From CAZYFH01 sp965249175 (lineage in GTDB: Bacteria; Acidobacteriota; Vicinamibacteria; Vicinamibacterales; UBA8438): a DNA stretch of 64,000 nucleotides. Below, piece after piece: positions 1-6,910 of this stretch; within the stretch, counting starts at the first letter, position 1; the number at the start of each line of letters is the position of its first letter. The notes beneath the pieces were generated by a model. It saw nothing but the letters and a program-made list of their open reading frames with translations. It was not told where the DNA came from and did not search any database. Position numbers and translations under genes: made by a program. The stretch is from positions 3,658,001 to 3,722,000 of the forward strand of contig OZ252227.1 of assembly GCA_965249175.1 (NCBI GenBank), written 5' to 3'.

Positions 1-2450
1 CCCTCGAGCGGTCTGAGCTTGGCCAGACCGAAGTCGAGAATCGTCACGCTCAGCGTCCCGTCAACCCCCCGCCGACCAATGAGATTCTCCGGCTTGAGGT
101 CTCGATGGATGACGCCGTTGGTATGCGCGTGATCGACGCCCTCGAGCACCTGGTCGAACCAGTCCGCGGCGTCGGGGAGCGACAGGGCACCCGACCGGCG
201 GAGCGCGGCGCGCAACGTAATGCCCTGGACCCGCTCCATCACCAGATAGGCCCCTCCCCCGTCGACCGTCCCGAAGTCATGCAAGTCGACGATGTTGGGG
301 TGACTCAGTCGCGCCGCCGCCCTCGCCTCCTGTCGAAAACGGCGTACCGGCTCCCCGCGGCCGAAGTCCCGTCCGAGCATGACCTTCACGGCGACCGGGC
401 GATCGAGCTGCAGATCGTGGGATTCGTAGACAGCTCCCATCCCGCCTTCGCCGAGCAACTGGTCGAGCCTGTATCGACCCGCAATCGTGCGTTCGACCGG
501 AAGAGCGAGCGACAGCCGGCTCCCGTCGCGCTCGCACATCTCGTCCGCGGCGTCGTAGCAAGCGCCACAGGCGGGACACTGCTTCAAGAGGTTCAGGCCC
601 CGGCGATCGAGTCGGCCGAGCACCTCGCGACGGATGCGCGCTTCCTCATCGACCTGGTCCCTCAGCTGCAGGTTGTCGCACACCACCGCCACCTGGCGGC
701 CAATCGCCTCCAGCATGCGACAGTCGCGAGGCCCATAGGGCTGTTCCGACTTCCGCTCCCCGAGCAGTAGGACCCCCGACAAGGAATTGGCCCTGGCCGA
801 GAGCGGGATCAGCAGCTGGACGCCCAACTCCGACAGCCATCGGGCTTCGTCACCGCTCAGCGAGAGCTCCCCTGGAGCCTCGAGGTCTACACCGCGGGGG
901 GTGCGCTCCAGGTGGGTCAGGAGGTTGACGCTCAGGGGCGGGGTGGTCGGCGCCCGTGAATCGGACCGTCGAGGCTGTTCTGGTGAGTTGCGATACCAGA
1001 GGTGCAGCACCTTCGGATGCAGCGCCCGCTCCAGCCGACTCCGAACGAGCGGCGCGATGGCCTCCAATGACTCCAGATCGCCGAGGTCGCGCAGCAATCC
1101 GATCAGGACCTGCTCTCGGTCATACTCGTCGCGAAAGAACCGTCGGTCGAGCCACGTACGCATCGGACGTCGGAAGGCGAGGCTCAGACCCATGGCACCG
1201 ACCCAGTACAAATACCCGGTACTGCCGGTGACCAGCTCTGCCAGCGTTCGGTTTCGAGCGGACACGAGCGTGACCGCCAGCGCGACCAGCGGCACGACGA
1301 GCAGGACCTGCAGCGCCCGTCGGGCCAGGACGTACTGAACCCCGACGCGGACGGCCACCCGGATATCCAACACACGGTGCTTGACGACGGCATACGCCAC
1401 GCTGAGCGGGATGGCGACACTGAGGACGTTCAGGATGAATGACAGGCGCTCGAGCGTGGTCGGTGCCAGCGGAGGGTTTGGCCCGCCCAGCTGCTCTATC
1501 AGAACGAGCCCGGCGACAAGTAACTGCCCTGTCAACCCCACTATCGAGCCGTATACCACCCAGCGGAGCCGCCGACGGTCGTCGGCACCGGTGAGTACCC
1601 GATATTTGCGAACCAGCACGGCGATGAGCCCAACCAGGGAGATCACGAACACCAGCAGCCCGAGGTTGGAACCGGCGCTTCGGAGCATCGGATGGTAAGC
1701 GAGCCATCGCGTCATCGCTTCCGCCCCGCCTGCCTGATAGACCACCACTCTCGGTAGTCGGATCAGGGCGGCAACGGCGCCGCCGAGATACAGCAGGACC
1801 AGCAGCCGGCGCCACAGCCGGGGCGGTGCGTCGCCGGCAGGGAAGCGAGAGAAGAAGTGGAGACCGACCACGAGCTGCAACGGGTTCCACCACCCCAGCA
1901 GGTCGCTTGGCAGGACCCCGACGTCAAAGAACGACAAACCCGTCATAACCCCGGCCGCAAACCCGAGCCGAGCCACGCCGAGCTCGGGTCGCGCGAACCC
2001 GATGAAAAGGCCCACGAAGCACCAGGTGAAGCTCGTCACGACGTAGGCGAGCCGGGCCGACGCCCGGCGCGAGTTGGGTCTGACCACCAGCTCGACAGTC
2101 CGGACGTCGCCATCGCGAGCGACTTGCAACCGATAGGCCTCGTCGAGCGGAAGCGCCTTACGGTAGGCCGTGGTGCCTGCTTGCGCGATATTCCCGTCGC
2201 CGTTCAGGCTGACCAGGCGGTCGTCGGGGAACAGCAGTCTTGCTGCCGGCCCAGAAGAGTCGACCTCGGTCACTTGTCGGCCGGCATCACCGGCCGCATC
2301 GAGCCAGCCGAACGCCTTCGGAGGAACGCCGTCGCGAACGATCAGCCAGGCCGCCAGGCCGTAGGCGACACAGGTAATGGCGACGAACAGCCACAACACC
2401 CCGACGAACAAGCCGCGCGCGCGAGGCGTGGGAAGGGAGGTTCGGGACAT
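1..2450 (-). CDS. Membrane-anchored Ser/Thr protein kinase with GAF-like sensor region (partial, C-terminus off the window)
   Basis: The reading frame is open from an ATG at 2450 to the window edge, about 816 residues. Order of parts: one N-terminal membrane segment; a short extracytoplasmic, PDZ-like stretch; five or six further membrane segments up to about residue 360; a soluble region containing KHRVLDIRVAVR, a motif usual in membrane histidine-kinase sensors; a GAF-like region (about 450-610); a small zinc-ribbon-like CPACGACYD...MC motif near residue 625; then a kinase domain. The kinase has the glycine loop GEGGMGAVY, VAVK lysine, HRDLKPEN and DFG, so it looks active. The C-terminal part beyond DFG is missing from the window. 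It combines a histidine-kinase-style sensor front end with a Hanks-type kinase. The ligand and substrate are unknown. It lies downstream of two tRNA genes. Confidence 0.85.
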   Translation of the reverse strand, partial: MSRTSLPTPRARGLFVGVLWLFVAITCVAYGLAAWLIVRDGVPPKAFGWLDAAGDAGRQVTEVDSSGPAARLLFPDDRLVSLNGDGNIAQAGTTAYRKALPLDEAYRLQVARDGDVRTVELVVRPNSRRASARLAYVVTSFTWCFVGLFIGFARPELGVARLGFAAGVMTGLSFFDVGVLPSDLLGWWNPLQLVVGLHFFSRFPAGDAPPRLWRRLLVLLYLGGAVAALIRLPRVVVYQAGGAEAMTRWLAYHPMLRSAGSNLGLLVFVISLVGLIAVLVRKYRVLTGADDRRRLRWVVYGSIVGLTGQLLVAGLVLIEQLGGPNPPLAPTTLERLSFILNVLSVAIPLSVAYAVVKHRVLDIRVAVRVGVQYVLARRALQVLLVVPLVALAVTLVSARNRTLAELVTGSTGYLYWVGAMGLSLAFRRPMRTWLDRRFFRDEYDREQVLIGLLRDLGDLESLEAIAPLVRSRLERALHPKVLHLWYRNSPEQPRRSDSRAPTTPPLSVNLLTHLERTPRGVDLEAPGELSLSGDEARWLSELGVQLLIPLSARANSLSGVLLLGERKSEQPYGPRDCRMLEAIGRQVAVVCDNLQLRDQVDEEARIRREVLGRLDRRGLNLLKQCPACGACYDAADEMCERDGSRLSLALPVERTIAGRYRLDQLLGEGGMGAVYESHDLQLDRPVAVKVMLGRDFGRGEPVRRFRQEARAAARLSHPNIVDLHDFGTVDGGGAYLVMERVQGITLRAALRRSGALSLPDAADWFDQVLEGVDHAHTNGVIHRDLKPENLIGRRGVDGTLSVTILDFGLAKLRPLE

Positions 2451-2545
2451 GAGCGCGTCGCCGAGCCAGTATGGTCCGCGACGGGACACAGCTTAACGAC
2501 CTTCTGGGGCCCGCGGTGAGGTCTGGAGCGATCAGTGCCGCGATG

Positions 2546-2581
2546 CCGAGGGCGTCAAGACGGGCCGCCAGCCGCCCTCGG
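2546..2581. other. Inverted repeat between kinase gene and tRNA-Cys
   Basis: CCGAGGGCG at 2546-2554 pairs perfectly with CGCCCTCGG at 2573-2581 around an 18-base loop. It sits in the roughly 240 bp between the 3' end of tRNA-Cys and the kinase start. No T-run follows on the minus strand, so it is only a weak candidate for a tRNA transcript terminator or processing signal. I see no gene in 2451-2690. Confidence 0.3.
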
Positions 2582-2690
2582 TTCGTACTCCTTCACCACC
2601 AAGATCGCAACGTCCAAGAGCGTGGAGGTCACGGATCTGCGTGAAGCAGCAGAACAACGGGAGAATAGCCCTGAACTAGGAAGAAAAGAA

Positions 2691-2764
<74 letters not shown>

Positions 2765-2803
2765 GTCAGGCGAGACGAAGCAACGGCTCGCGGAGCGAGA
2801 GGA

Positions 2804-2878
2804 TGGAGCGGGAAACGGGATTCGAACCCGCGACTTCGACCTTGGCAAGGTCGCACTCTACCACTGAGTTACTCCCGC
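2804..2878 (-). tRNA. tRNA-Gly (GCC)
   Basis: Minus-strand cloverleaf: acceptor GCGGGAG pairs with TTCCCGC (one G-U-type pair), anticodon loop TTGCCAA gives anticodon GCC, T arm GGTTCGAATCC, discriminator U, encoded CCA at 2804-2806. The 5' end is at 2878. It is the first gene of a Gly-Cys tRNA pair. Confidence 0.95.
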
Positions 2879-2925
2879 CCGTCTCGACACGCGAAACCTA
2901 CGGTACCACAGGGTTTGAGACGGCT

Positions 2926-3309
2926 TCAAGACAGGCCCAACCGCTCTGCCTCGACGGCGAGACGCCGATCGAAAGTGACGAGCGGAACAGCTAGCTCGCA
3001 CGCCAGCCAGAGGTAGCTGGCAGCGTATCCAGACAGATTCCGCTGGAGCGCGAGCTCGAACGCCCCAGCCTGATCGATTGCCTCCCATTGATAGTGCAAG
3101 GCCAGGGCTGTCCGGAGACCGAGCTGCAGCAAGGCCGCCCGTTGCGGGTCTCTCCGGCTCTTCACGGCCGCGACGTTGGTCAGCTCGAAGAGTAGCAAGG
3201 CTGGCTCATGGAGCGCCTTCCCGTCCGTGAGGGCACGGGCTTCGTCGGCCCGGTCCTCCCCAAACGCCAGCGCTGCCAACACTGACGTATCGACGACCGT
3301 CGCATTCAT
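2926..3309 (-). CDS. vapC: PIN-domain toxin, VapC/FitB type
   Basis: A 127-residue PIN-domain protein, the usual VapC length, expected to act as an Mg-dependent ribonuclease toxin. Conserved acidic residues are Asp7 (VVDTSVLAAL), Glu42 (LFELTN) and Asp114 (VTFDRRL). The acidic residue normally found in the YDA-like motif of the third motif appears as Ala (GYAASYLW, about residue 96), so the metal site may be weakened. Its ATG overlaps the antitoxin stop codon by one base (TGATG), the standard coupled arrangement. Family assignment is firm; the RNA target and whether it is still toxic are unknown. Confidence 0.85.
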   Translation of the reverse strand: MNATVVDTSVLAALAFGEDRADEARALTDGKALHEPALLLFELTNVAAVKSRRDPQRAALLQLGLRTALALHYQWEAIDQAGAFELALQRNLSGYAASYLWLACELAVPLVTFDRRLAVEAERLGLS

Positions 3310-3539
3310 CAGCGCGTGTCTCGCATGTGTCGGATAATCTCCGTCGCTTCGTCAGGCGTCCGCAGTCCGATGGCCTTGATCCGGTCCGCTGCCTCCGCAA
3401 CCGACAGCGGGCGTCTCGCGGCGCTTTCCAGAATCGCCAGCAGCTCGCCCTGGAGCGACCGCCGATTGCGGGTCGCCCGTTCACGAAGCCGGTGCGCGAC
3501 GTCGTCAGGCACGTTCTTTACTGAAAGACTCACAGCCAT
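3309..3539 (-). CDS. vapB: FitA/VapB-type ribbon-helix-helix antitoxin
   Basis: From the ATG at 3539 the product is 76 residues. It begins with a beta strand and two helices (MAVSLSVKNVPDDVAHRLRE, then RNRRSLQGELLAILESA), typical of Arc/FitA-like antitoxins. These dimers bind operator DNA, while the C-terminal tail masks the toxin. In-frame ATGs at 3563 and 3590 would add 8 or 17 residues, but the first lies inside the palindromic operator, so 3539 is preferred. The toxin gene follows with a one-base overlap. Confidence 0.8.
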   Translation of the reverse strand: MAVSLSVKNVPDDVAHRLRERATRNRRSLQGELLAILESAARRPLSVAEAADRIKAIGLRTPDEATEIIRHMRDTR

Positions 3540-3544
3540 TGGAC

Positions 3545-3572
3545 GGTTCTGATATGGAGTCATATTAGAACC
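3545..3572. promoter_or_regulatory. Palindromic operator of the vapBC pair
   Basis: A 28-bp near-perfect palindrome: left arm GGTTCTGATATG, four-base centre, right arm CATATTAGAACC. Only one base pair is mismatched. It starts six bases upstream of the chosen antitoxin ATG. Ribbon-helix-helix antitoxins autoregulate by binding such palindromes, and an AT-rich palindrome stands out in this GC-rich sequence. Function is inferred from position and symmetry. Confidence 0.7.
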
Positions 3573-3593
3573 ATCGGGTAATCGCGTCAACGT

Positions 3594-3980
3594 TCATGAC
3601 GCTGCGAACGCGCCGCGGATGAGCTCGACGAAGGGGCGCCTCTCTCCGTATCGAATGCCGACGACGTCGAATCGACATGGCCGATCGCCCCACCCGGCTC
3701 GCATCAGGTAGCTCTGCGCCATCGCGGTGACGCGGCGCTGTTTGATCGCGGTCAGCGCATCGAGCGGGCTGCCGCACCGGGACGTCGACCGCGTCTTCAC
3801 CTCGACGAACACGAGGACGTCGCCGTCGCGCGCGACGATGTCGATTTCGCCATACCGGGTGCGATAGCCGCGCGCAAGAATTGAGTACCCACGCCGACGG
3901 AGCTCACGACAGGCCAGGTCTTCACCTTGTTTCCCGAGACGCGCGCGGTCGGCGGTGGGCACGTGGCAACCCACGTGCAA
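3594..3980 (-). CDS. yraN: YraN/UPF0102 family endonuclease-like protein
   Basis: A 128-residue protein of the UPF0102 (YraN) family, which has a restriction-endonuclease-like Holliday-junction-resolvase fold. Visible family motifs are GKQGEDLACRELRRRGY near the N-terminus, then RYGEIDIVARDGDVLVFVEV with K and R following (the D-x(n)-ExK type nuclease core, residues about 45-63). The biochemical role is not settled in the family; involvement in DNA processing or uptake is inferred from the fold. It lies 11 bp downstream of cysS in the same direction and probably shares its transcript. Confidence 0.9.
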   Translation of the reverse strand: MHVGCHVPTADRARLGKQGEDLACRELRRRGYSILARGYRTRYGEIDIVARDGDVLVFVEVKTRSTSRCGSPLDALTAIKQRRVTAMAQSYLMRAGWGDRPCRFDVVGIRYGERRPFVELIRGAFAAS

Positions 3981-3991
3981 GGGAGAGGCCG

Positions 3992-5407
3992 CTATTTCCG
4001 CTTCCAGCGGGTCCCCGTCGGGGTGTCCTCGAGCACGACGCCACGGGCATCGAGATCGTCGCGCAGGCGATCGGCTTCCGGGAAATCGCGACGCCGCCGC
4101 GCGGCGTGCCGCTCCTCGATGAGACGATCGATCTCTTCCACCGCCACCGGTGGTGCCGCCTCTTCGGTCCGTCGCAGGGCGATGACCCCGAGCACGCGGT
4201 CGAACGCGTCGAACGCCTCCTGCACCACGGGCACGTCGCCGCCTCCGAGCTCGCCCGCGTCGACCGCCGCGTTGATGTCGCGCACGAGCTCGAAGACCGC
4301 GCCCAACGCGCCGGGGGTGTTGAGATCGTCACTCAACTTCTGGGCGAACGCCTCGCGCGCGCGCGCCACGCGGTCCGCGATCGCGTCGTGCGGACCGCCG
4401 GCGCCCACGGCGTCGAGTCGACCCAGGCAATCCATCAGCCGCCGCAGCGCCTCCTCGGCCTGCGCGAGGCTCTCCCACGTGAAACGCAGCTGTTTGCGGT
4501 AGTGCGTCGATAGCAGGACATAGCGGAGCGCGGACGCTCGATGTCCCTCATCGAGGATGTCGCGCACCGTGAAGACGTTGCCGAGCGACTTCGACATCTT
4601 GATGTTCTTGTCGAGCAACAGGTGCTCGACGTGCACCCAGAACCGGGCGAACGGCTGACCCGTCGCCCCCTCGGCCTGTGCGATCTCGTTCTCGTGATGC
4701 GGGAAAATGAGATCGACGCCGCCGGCATGGATGTCGATCGGTGGCGCCCCGAGCATTCTGAGTGCCATCGCAGAGCACTCGATATGCCACCCCGGGCGAC
4801 CGGGCCCGACGCCGACATCCCAGCTCGGCTCTCCCTCCTCGGTCGCTTTCCAGAGCACGAAGTCGCGAGCGTCTTCCTTGGCGTACTCGTCCGCATCGAC
4901 GCGCGCACCCGGCTGCATGCCGTCGTGATCCAGCCGCGCCAGCTTGCCGTACTGCGGGAGCGTGGCGATCTTGAAGTACACCGAGCCCTCGCTCCGATAG
5001 GTGTGGCCGCGCTCGTCGAGCGCGGCGATCATCGCCGCCATCGCGCGCATGTTGTCGTCGTCAGTCGCACGCGGCGACTCCTCGACCGGCTCCAGCCCCA
5101 GGGTGGCCGCGTCCTCGCGAAATGCCGCGATGTACTGGTCGGTATACGCACGGAGCGACACCTCAGCGCGCTTCGCGCCAGCGATCGTCTTGTCATCGAC
5201 GTCGGTGAAGTTGACGACCTGGTGCATCGTGTGGCCGGCCATGTGCCGAAGCGCGCGTCGCAGCACGTCCAGACAGACGAACGTCCGGAAGTTGCCGATG
5301 TGTCCGCGCGCGTACACGGTCAGCCCGCAGGCGTACATCCGCACCGTGTTGTCGCGCTGCGGACTGAACTCTTCGATGCGCCGGCTCAGCGTGTTGTAGA
5401 GACGCAT
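3992..5407 (-). CDS. cysS: Cysteinyl-tRNA synthetase
   Basis: A class I aminoacyl-tRNA synthetase charging tRNA-Cys. The ATG at 5407 gives 471 residues, the normal length, and begins MRLYNTLSRRIEEFSP. Upstream in-frame sequence shows no homology and overlaps the neighbour. Key features: zinc ligand Cys27 in YACGLTVY, HIGH-type motif HIGN (36-39), zinc-binding WHIECSAM and GGVDLIFPHHENEIAQ, and KMSKS in IKMSKSLGN. The C-terminal DALR-like anticodon region ends in KRK. A tRNA-Cys gene lies about 1.2 kb downstream on the same strand. yraN follows after 11 bp. Confidence 0.97.
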   Translation of the reverse strand: MRLYNTLSRRIEEFSPQRDNTVRMYACGLTVYARGHIGNFRTFVCLDVLRRALRHMAGHTMHQVVNFTDVDDKTIAGAKRAEVSLRAYTDQYIAAFREDAATLGLEPVEESPRATDDDNMRAMAAMIAALDERGHTYRSEGSVYFKIATLPQYGKLARLDHDGMQPGARVDADEYAKEDARDFVLWKATEEGEPSWDVGVGPGRPGWHIECSAMALRMLGAPPIDIHAGGVDLIFPHHENEIAQAEGATGQPFARFWVHVEHLLLDKNIKMSKSLGNVFTVRDILDEGHRASALRYVLLSTHYRKQLRFTWESLAQAEEALRRLMDCLGRLDAVGAGGPHDAIADRVARAREAFAQKLSDDLNTPGALGAVFELVRDINAAVDAGELGGGDVPVVQEAFDAFDRVLGVIALRRTEEAAPPVAVEEIDRLIEERHAARRRRDFPEADRLRDDLDARGVVLEDTPTGTRWKRK

Positions 5408-5451
5408 TAGCGGTCCGCGTGGAATGAGGCGGCGGGGCGGTGGACGGTTGC

Positions 5452-5901
5452 CTACGACGCGTCCGGCAGCGTCCGTGCGAGCGTGCAGATATCGGCGCCG
5501 TCCTCGCGGTCGAACTCGACGCGGGTCATCACCCGCTGAATAAAGTCGAGCGGGGGGTCGTCCTCCCCCGCTTGACTGAGCACGCGCTCGAGATCCGTGC
5601 CATCGGCATCCCGGGGCGCACCCGGTCCCTGCCGACATCGGATCCGGATTTCCATCTCCGTCTCGCTGGTCCGGAAACTGACATCCAGGCTGGCATAGGG
5701 GCGCCCGGCCGCGCCGGTGAGCACCCGCTCGGTCGTGCGCTCGACCGCGCGCGTCAGCGTCGTCGCGTCGGTTGCGGCGTAACCGACATACGCGATCAAC
5801 CGCGAGGCGAGCTGGTCGAGCATCGGACGAAACCGCGCATCGCACGGCACGGTCAGGTCGAAGCGTATCGACGCCAAATCAAGGTGGGGCGATTCAGTCA
5901 C
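5452..5901 (-). CDS. Hypothetical protein, possibly RsbW-like fold
   Basis: 149 residues, start ATG at 5901. I do not recognise a named family. The first 90 residues (FDLTVPCDARFRPMLDQLAS, a helix with TLTRAVERTTERVL, then alternating strands SLDVSFRTSETEMEIRIR) resemble the layout of anti-sigma/RsbW-type GHKL ATPase-like proteins. No N-box or glycine-rich ATP lid is visible, so it would not bind ATP in the usual way. The C-terminal third is rich in acidic residues. It lies between ribF and cysS in the same direction, 33 bp after ribF. Function unknown. Confidence 0.6.
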   Translation of the reverse strand: MTESPHLDLASIRFDLTVPCDARFRPMLDQLASRLIAYVGYAATDATTLTRAVERTTERVLTGAAGRPYASLDVSFRTSETEMEIRIRCRQGPGAPRDADGTDLERVLSQAGEDDPPLDFIQRVMTRVEFDREDGADICTLARTLPDAS

Positions 5902-5934
5902 GACGCCACTCGGTCACGGTCAACACCGGCATAA

Positions 5935-6888
5935 CTATAGTGAAATCCGATCGAAGAGCGCCCGCGCCTGTGCGCAGTCCGCGGCAATCTGACGCGTGAG
6001 CGCGGCCGCGTCGGGAAACGGCTGTTCGTCACGCAGCCGTTGAATGAACGCCAGCCGCACGTGCTGGCCATAGAGGTCTCCGTCGGTCCCGAAGACGTGG
6101 GTCTCGACCGTCCGCGCGCCCCCGTCCTCGAAGGTGGGTCGCACGCCGATGTTGGTCACCGACGCGTTGATGATGCCTTTCACCGTCGCCGTGGTGGCGT
6201 AGACGCCGTCCGGCGGCAAGAGCTCGTTGTCGCTCTCGAGGTTGGCGGTGGGGAACCCCTGGCCACGACCACGGCCTGCCCCCTTCACGACCGTGCCATC
6301 GATGACGTAGTGGTGTCCGAGTAGCGCGCCCGCCTCGTCCACCCGCCCCTCGCCGATCAGCCGCCGCAACCGGGTGCTGCTCACGACGAAGTCCTTGTAT
6401 CGGACAGGCTCGATTTTCTCGGCACGGAACCCGTACCGGGCACCAAGTGAGCGTAGCAGCGAGAAGTTGCCGCTGCGGTCACGGCCAAAGAGGAAGTTGG
6501 CTCCCACCCAGACGTCGCTGACGTGCAGCCATTCCACGAGCACCGTGCGCACGAAGGTGTCGGGATCCCAGCGTGAGAGCTCGGGCGTGAATCTGACGAC
6601 GGCGGCCCCGTCCATCCCGGCAGCCGCAAGCGCCTCCAGCTTTTGCGCCTGGGTCATCAGGAGCGGCGGCGCGCGATCGGGGCGCACGACCCGTGGTGGA
6701 TGCGGCTCGAAGGTCAGGACCGCGGCCGTACCGCCGCGCTCGCTCGCGTGCCGGCGCACACGCTCGACGATCTTCGTATGGCCGCGGTGTAGGCCGTCGA
6801 AGTTGCCGAGCGCCAGGGCGGTGTGCGTCCAGCCGGCCGGCGGCGGGTCCTCAGGATAGTGAATGACTTCCACGCGCGATCCAGCCAT
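5935..6888 (-). CDS. ribF: Bifunctional riboflavin kinase/FAD synthetase
   Basis: Makes FMN from riboflavin (kinase, C-terminal) and FAD from FMN (adenylyltransferase, N-terminal). From the ATG at 6888 there are 317 residues, the usual size. The nucleotidyltransferase site is LGNFDGLHRGH (residues 27-37), followed by FEPHPPRV and the RDRSGNF loop. The flavokinase part shows GRGRGQGFPTANL and GVRPTFEDG. Other in-frame ATGs (6891, 6912, 6924) would reach into the divergent M28 peptidase gene that starts at 6911. The FAD it supplies is used by the ETF-QO encoded in this window. Confidence 0.95.
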   Translation of the reverse strand: MAGSRVEVIHYPEDPPPAGWTHTALALGNFDGLHRGHTKIVERVRRHASERGGTAAVLTFEPHPPRVVRPDRAPPLLMTQAQKLEALAAAGMDGAAVVRFTPELSRWDPDTFVRTVLVEWLHVSDVWVGANFLFGRDRSGNFSLLRSLGARYGFRAEKIEPVRYKDFVVSSTRLRRLIGEGRVDEAGALLGHHYVIDGTVVKGAGRGRGQGFPTANLESDNELLPPDGVYATTATVKGIINASVTNIGVRPTFEDGGARTVETHVFGTDGDLYGQHVRLAFIQRLRDEQPFPDAAALTRQIAADCAQARALFDRISL

Positions 6889-6910
6889 CATAATCCACGG
6901 AGACACAGTC

